A stretch of 53,111 bases of DNA from Flavobacterium sp. JAS (GCF_020991455.1 NZ_JAJMOX010000020.1:1-53111); one strand, 5' to 3'; counted from the stretch's first letter, positions 1 to 8,476 are shown. Notes: generated by a model from the sequence alone, not told the origin. A program made the numbers and translations.

Positions 1-339
1 GTACTCCTCTAGAGAAACTTCTGTTCGGTATACCCTGGAGAGCATTCCCCCTAGGGAAATAAAAACCTCTTTGTATTTCTTATCGGGATCATTGGCCTTA
101 TTCACTGAAAGCACCAGCGCTTTTTCTTTTTCAGTGAGCCCTAAGAGCTCCTGGATCTGATCAAACTTATTTTGATATTTGCTTTGATCCAGTAGAATCT
201 TGCAGTCGCTGTTGTTGATAATGGCTTGTTTGACCACCGGAGAGGAGATAATATCCTCCACTTCCTGGGTCACCACTATGGCCTCTCCGAAGAATTTCCG
301 TACAGTCTTAAAAAGATACTTCACATATTCGGCCCGGCC
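1..339 (-). pseudogene. traG: TraG-family conjugation ATPase, truncated 3' part
   Basis: Reading the minus strand from 339 down to the window edge gives about 113 codons without a stop that I recognise as the C-terminal part of the Bacteroidetes conjugation ATPase TraG (VirB4-like). Diagnostic stretches are AEYVKYLFKTVRKFFGEAIV, VTQEVEDIISSP and NNSDCKILLDQ, followed by LLGLTEKEKAL and a terminal TEVSLEEY. TraG energises assembly of the type IV secretion channel at the inner membrane. The normal upstream part is absent: the frame meets a stop at 340-342 and similarity ends at about 333, exactly where an S9 peptidase fragment begins on the other strand. The gene is therefore broken at its 5' side and also runs out of the window. 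Identification rests on remembered family sequence, not on a search. Confidence 0.8.
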
Positions 340-830
340 TTATGGGACATTCTTTTGGAGGCTATGAGTCTAATTTCATCATTACCCAGACTAATCTTTT
401 TGCAGCAGCCATTTCAAGCGCTGGAAGTACTGACCTTACTAGTTTTTATTTTACCCTGGCTAAAAATTTTTACTTCCCCAATATGTATCGATTCACTGAC
501 GGCCAATGGAAAATAAGTCAGACTCCCTTTGATACCCCTGAACTCTATTACCGGAATTCTCCCATAACCTATGCCGATAAAGTTAATACACCGCTTTTAA
601 TGTGGAGCGGAAAAGAAGATTTTAACGTAGATCCACATCAGAGTATGGAGTTTTATTTTGCACTTCGCAGACTGGGCAAGAAATGTATCATGTTACTCTA
701 TCCTGAGGAGGGACACGCAATTTTAAAACCGGAAAATCAAAAAGATATGGGAGAGCGGGTTCAGCAGTGGTTTGCCTATTATCTTAAAGATGATTTATCG
801 GCCCAATGGATAAGCGATGGTGTGAAATAA
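336..830 (+). pseudogene. S9 (prolyl oligopeptidase) family peptidase, C-terminal fragment
   Basis: The frame starting near 336 encodes the alpha/beta-hydrolase half of an S9-type serine peptidase. The nucleophile elbow GHSFGGYES comes at the very start, the acid residue in SGKEDFNVDP and the catalytic histidine in PEEGHAIL, so the whole triad is present. The N-terminal signal peptide and beta-propeller that make up most of a 700-800 residue S9 protein are missing. The first available ATG (342) lies inside the nucleophile motif, so it is not a natural start. The left edge coincides with the truncated traG on the opposite strand. S9 peptidases of this kind often sit next to DUF6520 and MauE-like genes in Flavobacteriia, which fits the genes to the right. 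I read it as a broken gene, not a working short hydrolase. Confidence 0.85.
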
Positions 831-849
831 TTAAAAATAAGTTTAAAAA

Positions 850-880
850 GCAATGCAGTTCCGATTTGGAACTGCATTGC
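850..880. terminator. Hairpin terminator between convergent genes
   Basis: A perfect 13-bp stem (GCAATGCAGTTCC pairing with GGAACTGCATTGC) with a 5-base loop lies between the stop of the S9 fragment (830) and the stop of the convergent DUF6520 gene (902). A-rich sequence on its left and T-rich sequence on its right suit bidirectional use. Confidence 0.8.
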
Positions 881-901
881 CATTTATTCACCCCAAACTA
901 T

Positions 902-1174
902 TTAATTTACAGGGCGAAACAACACTTGATTGCAATTACCCTGAGTAGTTTTACCAAATGCCTGAGGGCCACTATCGCCGTTAAGACGGCAAATTTGTGT
1001 TCCCTGAGTATCACAACTTACGGGAATGTTACAAGCGCCTTGCGCGTCAAGAGTAAATCCCATCTTAGGGGTAATACTACTAGCGCTGCTCTGCATTGAC
1101 ATGGTAGCAAATGCTCCGGCAATGCCCATGGCAATAACAGCCACCGGCATTACATTTTTTAATAAGGTTTTCAT
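902..1174 (-). CDS. DUF6520-type small exported protein
   Basis: A 90-residue protein with an N-terminal hydrophobic segment (MKTLLKNVMPVAVIAMGIAG, then AFATM) that looks like a signal peptide, followed by a short mature part with four cysteines (ACNIPVSC, QICRL, GNCNQ) and the ending VLFRPVN. This layout matches the DUF6520 family of Bacteroidota, whose function I do not know. Such genes commonly sit beside MauE/DoxX-type membrane proteins, and here such a gene lies immediately upstream on the same strand (1270-2796), so the two are probably cotranscribed. The four cysteines and the redox-type neighbour suggest a disulfide-bonded exported peptide; this is inference. Confidence 0.7.
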   Translation of the reverse strand: MKTLLKNVMPVAVIAMGIAGAFATMSMQSSASSITPKMGFTLDAQGACNIPVSCDTQGTQICRLNGDSGPQAFGKTTQGNCNQVLFRPVN

Positions 1175-1269
1175 ACTATTAAATATTAAATTAAAATCTT
1201 GATCTACTTTTTTCTACAGGTGTTCGATCTATTTCCTGACATCGGCCGATATACTTTAAATGCTGTTTG

Positions 1270-2796
1270 TTATTGTCGCATTTTTATTTCTTTTTTTATT
1301 ATATCTCTGAGCTCGTAAACAGCCAGTTCATCCCCTATCAAAGCATACAAATGGGTATCGGTTACCTTAAAGGACTGCAGTTTTTTATTTTCAATGTTGT
1401 AAAGAGCAAAACTCAATACATAGGTGTTTTTGCTCAGGTCATAAACATCTATTATCTGGGCTTGTTTCCATAATTTTTGATCCTCAAAACGCCCCTGAAT
1501 TTTGGAGTTTACAAACAACAGGTTTTTGTAAACAGTAAGATTTGCATTAACAATCAAAGGCGGCGCGGCCATTTTACGCTCTGTTTTGTCTTTGAGATAC
1601 ACCACCTTAATCTGGGCATGTGATATGGTATCGATGGTGTGTCCCCGAGCTATTAATTTTGCATTAGCGTCTGCCACTGTATATTCATTTCTGTAATAGT
1701 AGAGATAAACCATCTGTTTCATCTTCTCGTTATAGGCAAGCATGCCATCCGTATCAAAAACGCCGTCTAACTGTTGCTGCAAAAGGGAGGCGTTATAAAT
1801 GATCTTGGGAGTCCTAAGTGCTTTATACGAGCTGAAGATATGCGCTGCATTTTTCCCGTTATTGGACCTGAAAAGTACAGCGGAGCTATCCACTGGTTCG
1901 GCTATTGTAAAGTAGTGGCAGCCCTTTATTTGGTTTGTAATTTTCCAATTGGTTGTCCTACCCCAAAAAATACAGGGAACCGTACCATCCATCAAATAAA
2001 AATAAGATCCTCTGACTATAATTTTTATCCTTTTAAAGGGGATATCCTTGGGATCAAAAGTGATTTTGAAAACCTCTTTGCGCCTTAGGGTTGTATCGAA
2101 TACCGTAATATGAAGAGGATCGGTATAGTTGGCCAGATAGATCCGGTTGTTGGTATTTCCGGCAAAATAATAGGAATTAAATTGTAGGTTTATTGCTTTT
2201 TGGAGCATAACAGGGTGCTGGGGATAACGCCTGATAAACGGATTCTCATGATGCATGATCCGCTCTGAGAACAAAAACAAAAGCACCATGGTGAAGATAC
2301 TGCAACCCATTAAAAATAAGATTGTTTTTATTGGGGTAAAGAATTTTGGCAAGACTTTCTTACCGGTAATATTCTTATCTTCCCATAGTATGGCCAAGAT
2401 TGCCAGCAGCAGAAAAACAATATTGAAAATAAGATGGGTATTCCAGCTCATTTTCTCTAATATACCGCCACACGAACAGGGAACAAAAGAGCTGAAGTGC
2501 AGGATAATAAAAATATAGGCTATAAACATACTCATCAGGCTCAGGGCGCCCAAAAGACCAAAATAACGAAATCTGGGTATGATCAGAGCAGCCGATAACA
2601 GCAATTCAATTAGAGGAACCAGCCAGGATACCCAAGATGCAAATACACTCAAAAGGGGCGATTGTCCTATCTGGACCTGAAAATTCTCAAAATCCATGAG
2701 TTTGCTGCTGGCTGCGTAGACAAATAACAATACATATAAAAGAGAGACCGCTTCTATAAAAATACTTTTAAAACTGTTCTTTAATTTCATAATCAA
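1270..2796 (-). CDS. MauE/DoxX-type redox-associated membrane protein with C-terminal soluble domain
   Basis: A 508-residue protein. The first 200 residues hold about five hydrophobic segments. The motif SFVPCSCGGILEKMSW between the third and fourth is typical of the MauE/DoxX-related redox membrane family found in Bacteroidota, where the two cysteines are thought to take part in electron or disulfide transfer. The remaining 300 residues are soluble and rich in beta-strand-like stretches (for example NNRIYLANYTDPLHITVFD and LAYNEKMKQMVYLYY), suggesting a periplasmic propeller. The start is MIMKLKNSF at 2796 or the second Met at 2790. It precedes the DUF6520 gene with a 95-bp gap on the same strand. 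The pairing with an S9 peptidase and DUF6520 is known in this group; the process served is unknown to me. Confidence 0.75.
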   Translation of the reverse strand: MIMKLKNSFKSIFIEAVSLLYVLLFVYAASSKLMDFENFQVQIGQSPLLSVFASWVSWLVPLIELLLSAALIIPRFRYFGLLGALSLMSMFIAYIFIILHFSSFVPCSCGGILEKMSWNTHLIFNIVFLLLAILAILWEDKNITGKKVLPKFFTPIKTILFLMGCSIFTMVLLFLFSERIMHHENPFIRRYPQHPVMLQKAINLQFNSYYFAGNTNNRIYLANYTDPLHITVFDTTLRRKEVFKITFDPKDIPFKRIKIIVRGSYFYLMDGTVPCIFWGRTTNWKITNQIKGCHYFTIAEPVDSSAVLFRSNNGKNAAHIFSSYKALRTPKIIYNASLLQQQLDGVFDTDGMLAYNEKMKQMVYLYYYRNEYTVADANAKLIARGHTIDTISHAQIKVVYLKDKTERKMAAPPLIVNANLTVYKNLLFVNSKIQGRFEDQKLWKQAQIIDVYDLSKNTYVLSFALYNIENKKLQSFKVTDTHLYALIGDELAVYELRDIIKKEIKMRQ

Positions 2797-3142
2797 AGTT
2801 TTTTACATCATTGCACCAAATCATTTTGTTTGATATTCAAACGAAGTAAATTTAGAGGAGTTCTATTTTACAGCTGCTATCAAAAACAAGCCAAAAGGTT
2901 TCTAAAACAGGCAATTTTCAAAATTCTTATCTTATACTAAAAAAAGGCTTTATACATACATCTATTTTAATTGGCATTTTTTCAGAAAATTCAATCTTAC
3001 AAACCACCAGATAAATTTTTCATTTCATAGCAATTCGTTCGTATCCAACCTACTGAAAAGTACAGGAGAAACCCTTAAAATTCTAATGCTATAAAGTAGC
3101 TGCAGCCTTGACAAACATTCACATTTTGCTTACTTTTGTCTT
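2797..3142. other. Intergenic region between divergent genes
   Basis: No gene is seen. The left part must contain the promoter of the MauE-like gene (minus strand) and the right end holds the clear promoter of the 3143 gene. The rest is AT-rich DNA without a hairpin I can support. Confidence 0.6.
3108..3138 (+). promoter_or_regulatory. Bacteroidetes housekeeping promoter (TTG-N20-TAnnTTTG)
   Basis: TTG at 3108-3110 and TACTTTTG at 3131-3138 match the -33 and -7 boxes of the Bacteroidetes primary sigma factor with a 20-base spacer. The -7 box ends only four bases before the ATG at 3143, so transcription would begin at or next to the start codon and the mRNA would be leaderless or nearly so. 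Confidence 0.75.
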
Positions 3143-3367
3143 ATGAATCATGAAGAAATAAAACGCTATTTTGAAAGCACACCTCCGCCTCCTGAGGTGC
3201 AATGGAAACAATGGGCTAAAATTAGCGATACGCAGCTTTTCTTAAACAGTTGCTACATAGGCATACGCACTTTTAATGGCCCTTTGGAGATGTGTCCTGC
3301 CTGGTGGCACCTTAAGGACTTTTACCAGCACATTAAACGCAGCGCTCCCGAGAATATAGAAGAATAG
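3143..3367 (+). CDS. Small conserved protein (resembles DUF6965)
   Basis: A 74-residue soluble protein without signal peptide or membrane segment. Notable features are the proline run STPPPPEVQW, the stretch QLFLNSCYIGIRTFNG and an aromatic block MCPAWWHLKDFY near the end. It resembles small Flavobacteriia proteins classed as DUF6965, whose function is not known to me. The ATG at 3143 follows directly on a consensus promoter, with no room for a ribosome binding site, so translation is probably leaderless. A hairpin terminator lies about 130 bp downstream (3499-3531). It stands alone between genes on the other strand. Confidence 0.7.
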   Translation: MNHEEIKRYFESTPPPPEVQWKQWAKISDTQLFLNSCYIGIRTFNGPLEMCPAWWHLKDFYQHIKRSAPENIEE

Positions 3368-3498
3368 CCGCAATAAAGCAGTACAGATATGACTTACAAG
3401 AGTCAAAAAAAGAAACCATTGCTGATGGTGATAAAACAAACTAGTTTCTTTAAATGCATATCATTCAAAAATAATGTACTTGTTTTTATATTATAAAG

Positions 3499-3531
3499 AA
3501 AGCCCATTAAGCAAATTACTCAATGGGCTTT
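3499..3531. terminator. Hairpin terminator
   Basis: The stem AAAGCCCATT / AATGGGCTTT has a 13-base loop and stands between the plus-strand small gene (ends 3367) and the xseB gene on the minus strand (ends 3649). It can serve both. Confidence 0.65.
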
Positions 3532-3648
3532 ATTCCTTTATAGGCTTATAGACAAATACTGAGTTTTAGAACTTCATATTTAGTTTATATCGGATGATAT
3601 ATAAACTAACGCACCAGGCAACTCAAATTATTACCGGTACACATTGTC

Positions 3649-3855
3649 TTAGCTTGCAGGATTTTCCATTTGACTGATAATCTTATTGACTTCACTCTCT
3701 GTTGATTTGAGTTTGGCCTGGCAAAAAGTAATAAGCTCAGAGGCTCTTTTGACCTTTGTGGCCAGTACATCAACTGAAATCGTTTCATTTTCTATTTCCT
3801 TTGCAATTGCTGCAAGCTCAGCATAGGCCATCTCATAAGTCAGTGTCTCTTCCAT
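3649..3855 (-). CDS. xseB: Exodeoxyribonuclease VII small subunit
   Basis: A 68-residue protein starting METLTYEMAYAEL-like (MEETLTYEMAYAELAAIAKE) and rich in amphipathic helix with the VDVLATKVKRASELI segment, the usual form of XseB. Several small subunits bind each large subunit to form exonuclease VII, which degrades single-stranded DNA to oligonucleotides. The open frame continues further upstream, but the Met at 3855 matches the family start. It overlaps the end of xseA (3833) by 23 bp, the normal translational coupling of the pair. This is an ordinary chromosomal housekeeping gene. Confidence 0.9.
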   Translation of the reverse strand: MEETLTYEMAYAELAAIAKEIENETISVDVLATKVKRASELITFCQAKLKSTESEVNKIISQMENPAS

Positions 3856-5269
3856 TGTATTTTGTTTTTTCTTTGACGGTAGTTTTAAAAATAGCATCAG
3901 AGAGTATCACATCCATTGTGTCTCCCACAGCTATAGTATCGGCATTACTGGTAATTTTATCATTTACTCTCACTATAGCGTAGCCCTTTTTAAGGATGTT
4001 CTCCGGAGACATCATCCTGATACTCGAGCTGTAATGTCCCAGATATCCTTTTTGATTGCGAAGATACTGATTTGTGAATGTTTTTAAATTACTGATGGTA
4101 TTTCCAATATCATTAATTCTGTTGTAGAGAATAATCCGGGGCTTGCCTGAGATCTGATGTGAGAGATTCACCAACTGGCGGTGCTCTTGATACAGAATTG
4201 ATTTGGAGCTGTTGATTGTGCTTTGATTAATTGAGCTTAAGGCATCTTTATGTCCCGATAGGAGCTTCCTTGCACTGTTGGAAAGGTTGCTTTTAATACT
4301 CGAAAGGTTTTGGTAATTCAGCAGAAAAAGCTGCTGCGATTTAATGACGATGTTTTTTTGCAGCGATAATATACTCTGCTCAAAACTGCGGTTATGCGCG
4401 ATAATAAACTCGGCTGCCTTGGTTGGTGTCTTGGTCTGGGTATGGGCCATGAGATCGGTTATACTTACATTTTTTTGATGCCCTATTCCTGTGATCACCG
4501 GAATGGGAAACTTGGCCACAGCACGTCCGATGTTATAATTGTCAAAGATCAGAAAATCAGACTGCGCTCCTCCTCCTCTTGTAATGACAACGACATCATA
4601 GATTTTGCTAGAGCGATACACCTCAATTAGTTTCTCTAGAAACACTTTAGCATTATTATCTCCCTGAACAATGGTGGGATAATCATCGATCTGAAAAACA
4701 TAACCAAAATCATTATTCTCGAGCGTATGCCTGAAATCTTCATGACCGGCGGAGTTACTCCCCGATAGCACTGCTACTCTTTGAATAACTGCCCTTAGTT
4801 TTAACTGATTGTTCCGCGTAATATACTGCTCCCCTTCTTTAACGATAAAAGTGTTCTCTTCCACGAGCCTTTTAAGGGTGGCATTGCGTTGCTGTTCTAA
4901 GATTCCAAGGGTGAAATTGGTATCTATATCCAGGACATTGAGTGAGAGTCCAAACAAGGGATGGTAGTCCACACTAACTAGAACCAGTACATTGATATTA
5001 TTGGTAAAGCTCTGTCCTGTGTTTTTCTCAAAATCAGAAAGATGCATCGATCCTGTGCCCCAGGCTTTGCCTATAATTTTGGCAACAATACTATTGGAGG
5101 TAGTGCCTTTTTCCACCAGTTCAAAATAATGGATTTTTTTATCGGCTTTATAGGAATGATTGGTAATATCGGCCACCACCCAAAAAGTCTGCCCTTTAAA
5201 ACGATCGGTCAAGGCATCGTTAATTTTACCGTTGAGCTCTGAGAGTTTGATATATTTTTCTGATCCCAT
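3833..5269 (-). CDS. xseA: Exodeoxyribonuclease VII large subunit
   Basis: A 478-residue protein with the architecture of XseA: an N-terminal OB-fold for single-stranded DNA (FWVVADITNHSY onward), the central catalytic domain with VVVITRGGGAQSDFLIFDN and VPVITGIGHQKN-like sequence (IPVITGIGHQ), and a long helical C-terminal region. Residues around TKTPTKAAEF are also typical. It forms exonuclease VII with the small subunit encoded just downstream with a 23-bp overlap. The start MGSEKYIKLSELNGKI is natural: XseA proteins begin shortly before the SELN segment. Its length is close to the E. coli protein. It is core chromosome and anchors this part of the window outside the mobile island. Confidence 0.95.
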   Translation of the reverse strand: MGSEKYIKLSELNGKINDALTDRFKGQTFWVVADITNHSYKADKKIHYFELVEKGTTSNSIVAKIIGKAWGTGSMHLSDFEKNTGQSFTNNINVLVLVSVDYHPLFGLSLNVLDIDTNFTLGILEQQRNATLKRLVEENTFIVKEGEQYITRNNQLKLRAVIQRVAVLSGSNSAGHEDFRHTLENNDFGYVFQIDDYPTIVQGDNNAKVFLEKLIEVYRSSKIYDVVVITRGGGAQSDFLIFDNYNIGRAVAKFPIPVITGIGHQKNVSITDLMAHTQTKTPTKAAEFIIAHNRSFEQSILSLQKNIVIKSQQLFLLNYQNLSSIKSNLSNSARKLLSGHKDALSSINQSTINSSKSILYQEHRQLVNLSHQISGKPRIILYNRINDIGNTISNLKTFTNQYLRNQKGYLGHYSSSIRMMSPENILKKGYAIVRVNDKITSNADTIAVGDTMDVILSDAIFKTTVKEKTKYNGRDTDL

Positions 5270-5381
5270 AAAAGCAGTGAGCTAAAATATTTCTTTTTAA
5301 ATCATCCTAAACTAAAAGGAGATTCAATAATTGTTTAAAAAAAATGGTTTGATGTCCTTTTTAAAAGACCTCACAAAATAA

Positions 5382-5639
5382 TTATCGCACTGACCCTACA
5401 AGAGTAATGGTATCGGTAAGGTCATGACTGGAAATATAATCCAGTACAAAATCTTCCGCCTGTTTTTTACAATCAGAAGAAGTCGAAAAGGAATTCAGGT
5501 AAAAATCCTCATTCTCATCGGCAATATGGATGATCTCTGTGTAGCCTTTGGAAATTAAACTCCCTTTTAGTTTTAATACCTTGAGCTCACGACTATTATC
5601 AATTTCTTTCCTTACTCTAAGTTTTATAGTTTTCTCCAT
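5382..5639 (-). CDS. Small hypothetical protein, paralogue of the 21029 gene
   Basis: An 85-residue acidic protein of unknown function without signal peptide. It begins MEKTIKLRVRKEIDNSRELK and has the conserved middle KGYTEIIHIADENEDFYLNS and end FVLDYISSHDLTDTITLVG. A second copy about 60 percent identical by eye is encoded on the opposite strand at 21029-21286, inside the island, where it follows an XRE regulator. No recognised domain. The ATG is preceded by the purine-rich AAGAAGAAATACCACC. The two copies share length and ends, so they are full-length paralogues and not fragments. Confidence 0.75.
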   Translation of the reverse strand: MEKTIKLRVRKEIDNSRELKVLKLKGSLISKGYTEIIHIADENEDFYLNSFSTSSDCKKQAEDFVLDYISSHDLTDTITLVGSVR

Positions 5640-6147
5640 GGTGGTATTTCTTCTTGTGTTATCGCGTAAAATAATATACTTAAAAAAAAGCTAACTCTTA
5701 CAACTTATCTGCTTTTTATTATGTTCCTATTTCTCACCCACTGCTTATCTTAAGATTTGCGATAAGTGAACTTCCCAAAATAGGCTTCTCCTCTAACATT
5801 ATTTTACATCCTTAAAAATACTAAAAATCAAAATAGCATGATTTGGTAAAATCATAAAATTTTAAACAATTAAAAATTTGATTCCATTTTCATTCAAAAC
5901 GCACTTGGATTGGCTATCTTTTTATGCCACAAAAGTTAAGGCTCTTAATCATTAAACAGTTTAAAAAAGGCATATTTTAAGTTTGTGGCAACATAGTGGC
6001 ACAAGCTTTTTTTTAGAATTAAAATTGCAGTAATGATAAGGGATACAATAGTTAGGTTCGAGTATATTATAGTGTTTGTTCTTGATAGAAAACCAATAGA
6101 TTAAATAGTTTGTACATTTTATATTAATTAGATTAATATAAATAGTT
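5640..6147. other. Gene-free region holding the left repeat of the lipoprotein cassette
   Basis: No gene is visible in these 508 bp. They contain the upstream region of the 5382 gene, the left copy of a repeat (5901-5954) and an adjoining 18-base motif at 5985-6002. The rest is AT-rich. Confidence 0.6.
5901..5954 (+). repeat. Left copy of an imperfect direct repeat flanking 6148-8098
   Basis: Contains the core GCCACAAAAGTTAAGGCTCT followed by a shared ATCATTA end. The second copy lies at 8255-8315 in the same orientation. Just right of it, 5985-6002 holds a partial copy (14 of 18 bases) of the motif at 8241-8258. Confidence 0.7.
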
Positions 6148-6657
6148 TTATTTTAAATTATTAAGCTCATTTTGTATTCGTTTATGCCTATCACTCCCTA
6201 TTCCAGAACAATCAAACAAAGGTCTTTCATCCATCATTAAATAAAAATCTACTATTACTTCCTTTTTATTATATATATCAATATAATCTGTCTCAACTGC
6301 CAAATATGGATAGACCACCGCTTGCAGATAAAATGAATTTCCCTCTAGATTTCGGGTTCTAAAAGAATATTCCCCTTCTTCTGTGGTAAAAAATTTAAAA
6401 CAACCATCAGTCAATTGTACCTTGCTAAGGGGTTTGCCTGTTTTTACATCAAAAACGTGCCCATGAATAGTTACACTTGTTCCATCCTTTATCAGAACCT
6501 CAACAGTTTCTGGTTTATTATTCAATTGACCTTTACCTATGCTCACAGTATATCCTCCTTTATTATTAGTCGGAATCAATTTTGTTTGCCCAAGAGAACA
6601 TCCGGTGATAAAAAACAAACAAACAAATACTAAAACGATAAATTTATATTTTTTCAT
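6148..6657 (-). CDS. Lipoprotein with carboxypeptidase-regulatory-like domain
   Basis: A 169-residue protein starting MKKYKFIVLVFVCLFFITGC, a signal peptide ending in a lipobox (FITGC), so it should be lipid-anchored. The middle, VTIHGHVFDVKTGKPLSKVQ, is the beta-sandwich signature of carboxypeptidase-regulatory-like (CarboxypepD_reg) domains, common in surface proteins of Bacteroidota. The frame extends 20 residues further upstream, but that part lacks a signal peptide and overlaps the neighbouring gene, so the start at 6657 is preferred. It lies 10 bp downstream of the zincin-like lipoprotein gene and is probably cotranscribed with it. The function is not known. Confidence 0.75.
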   Translation of the reverse strand: MKKYKFIVLVFVCLFFITGCSLGQTKLIPTNNKGGYTVSIGKGQLNNKPETVEVLIKDGTSVTIHGHVFDVKTGKPLSKVQLTDGCFKFFTTEEGEYSFRTRNLEGNSFYLQAVVYPYLAVETDYIDIYNKKEVIVDFYLMMDERPLFDCSGIGSDRHKRIQNELNNLK

Positions 6658-6667
6658 AATGCATAAA

Positions 6668-8098
6668 TTAACATCCTGCTTTTTTACCTTTTTGAGGTTT
6701 AACATTATCCAAATCATCTTTACCTCTTAACTCAATTTCGATCGTATTTGATATTCTTTTTCTATCCGCTTCAGGCAATTTCATAAATGCATCAGTTTCT
6801 ATTAGACCACCCCAAGCCATATCTTGATAAAATTGTTTATCCAATTTATAACCTTTACTAACACCGTAAGCCTCAAAAGCATCTGCAAAAGATTTCACAA
6901 AACTTCTTGCAATTTCTTCATGTTGTGTCGCATTTAAACCTCTATTGGTCTCGGATATCCATTCTTGAAACATTACAGGATAATCAGCAACGAGACCACG
7001 TGGATTACGTATGTAATATGTTGTCAAATAAGCATGAATCGACTCGTGCATCATTGTTCTTGCCCAAGATAACTCAGTTGCCTCAGGATAAGATGCAACA
7101 TCAAACACTGTCTTAATGCCTGTTGTTGCATTATAAGACCCAGGTAGTGTATGTGCGGGAACATCTGGCTTTGTTGGTCCTGACTCCATGGTCCAATTAT
7201 AATCAGACGATAAATTTCCAGTAAATTTTGTAATCAAATTACCTGGACTAGAACTAGTCTTTTTTAAATCACTTAGTATATTTTTTAAACAAGGTGGCAA
7301 TTTGCTATCATCGATCTCATCATCAATTTCTTTGGAAACCTTTTTATTTATAGCAGCAAAATAAGCAATTCCCATTGCGGAACCATTATTCTGAGATCTC
7401 ACAAATTGATAATCCATTCTGGTAACAGCGTCATTTGTTGGAGGAAGAATGGGCTTAACATAGCCTGGTATAATAACTTCATTCAATTTTATTGGTGGAT
7501 CAATGGAATTGAGTTGCGTAAAATCATACCCAACCGAAACGACCCCTTCAACAATTTTAAAACCACTAAGCACCCGACCATCTAAATCTGTAGTATAAAC
7601 AGACCCTGTAAAATCATTTGGATCAATAGGATCAATGGGATTTAATCCGCCTCCCCCGCCATCGGTTATATCTATTTCTGGCACTTGATGAAATAAAACT
7701 GTTTGCAACTCTCCGTCTATTTCTACTTGTAAGACTTCAGTATCAACACCTTCAAACTTTGTAGCAGCAAGAGCTAAATTAACTTTAGCATCAGTACCTT
7801 CTATATCAACTTGTTGCAATGATTCTAAGTTAATATCTAAACCAATATCATCACTATATCTTCTCGTTAGTCGATCACTGTTTAATTTTGTAAAAAAGTC
7901 AATGGAATTCTTTAATGATACTGTTTTAAAGACTCCAAATTCGGGATCTTGTCCTTGAATAGAATCATTGTTCTCATCATTCTGATTACTACAATTACAC
8001 AGGAAAAAAACTAGTACGATAATAATACCAATTTTAAAAAATGGATTCGTTACTTCTTTCAATTCTATAAAATTTAAAAATTCGTATAAATATAACAA
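6668..8098 (-). CDS. Lipoprotein with putative zinc metallopeptidase motif
   Basis: A 476-residue protein. The N-terminus has a hydrophobic segment (IGIIIVLVFFLCNC) ending in a plausible lipobox cysteine, followed by an acidic low-complexity linker. A Gly- and Pro-rich spacer (DGGGGGLNPIDPIDPND) separates an N-terminal domain from the rest. Around residue 350 the sequence ARTMMHESIHAYLTTYY contains HExxH in a helix, the zinc site of zincin peptidases, and a downstream conserved-looking FQEWISE may supply a ligand. I do not recognise the family. The annotated start leaves about 20 residues before the signal peptide, so a downstream alternative start (a TTG) is possible. It heads a two-gene operon bounded by direct repeats. 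Confidence 0.7.
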   Translation of the reverse strand: MLYLYEFLNFIELKEVTNPFFKIGIIIVLVFFLCNCSNQNDENNDSIQGQDPEFGVFKTVSLKNSIDFFTKLNSDRLTRRYSDDIGLDINLESLQQVDIEGTDAKVNLALAATKFEGVDTEVLQVEIDGELQTVLFHQVPEIDITDGGGGGLNPIDPIDPNDFTGSVYTTDLDGRVLSGFKIVEGVVSVGYDFTQLNSIDPPIKLNEVIIPGYVKPILPPTNDAVTRMDYQFVRSQNNGSAMGIAYFAAINKKVSKEIDDEIDDSKLPPCLKNILSDLKKTSSSPGNLITKFTGNLSSDYNWTMESGPTKPDVPAHTLPGSYNATTGIKTVFDVASYPEATELSWARTMMHESIHAYLTTYYIRNPRGLVADYPVMFQEWISETNRGLNATQHEEIARSFVKSFADAFEAYGVSKGYKLDKQFYQDMAWGGLIETDAFMKLPEADRKRISNTIEIELRGKDDLDNVKPQKGKKAGC

Positions 8099-8240
8099 AT
8101 TTTTAACAAGTTAATTACACCTATTCTTACTTATTTAAAAAATCAGGAAAAACAGCCAGATTAATCTAAAATGAATTCATTCTTTAAAATAAACTATCGA
8201 TAGGTAGTTATAATACTGTCTGAAAAAGATTGGAGTTTTT

Positions 8241-8315
8241 GCGGCAAAATACTGGCACATGGATATTGGAGGGGATACCTATTTTGCCACAAAAAGTTAA
8301 GGCTCTCTATCATTA
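8241..8315 (+). repeat. Right copy of the direct repeats flanking the lipoprotein pair
   Basis: Positions 8241-8258 resemble the 18-base motif at 5985-6002, and 8255-8315 resembles 5901-5954 with the core GCCACAAAAAGTTAAGGCTC. In the left copy the order is long repeat then 18-base motif; here it is the reverse, so the short motif lies on the inner side of both. Confidence 0.65.
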
Positions 8316-8446
8316 CGATTTATCATCAATAAATTTTGATAGAAACTTATGCATATAAAAACTCTTGCATTGATTTTGCCTTACCTGTATTAACACATCG
8401 ATAATCAATGCTTAGTTTAGAAATATTCAAATCTATAGGATAAAAA

Positions 8447-8476
8447 AATCGGAACACGATTACTCCTGTCCCGATT
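8447..8476 (-). terminator. Terminator of the PhoD-type phosphatase gene
   Basis: On the minus strand AATCGGGACA pairs with TGTTCCGATT (one mismatch) and is followed by a run of T. It lies about 60 bp past the stop codon at 8535. Confidence 0.65.

Noticed and set aside
226..516. A 96-residue plus-strand frame at the traG/S9 junction
   Set aside because: Out of frame with both recognised gene fragments and spans the junction; its sequence has no sense as a protein.
806..1099. A plus-strand frame opposite the DUF6520 gene
   Set aside because: Shadow of the minus-strand gene, which has a signal peptide and family pattern.
1774..2088. A plus-strand frame inside the MauE-like gene
   Set aside because: Antisense shadow; the minus-strand frame is continuous and domain-supported.
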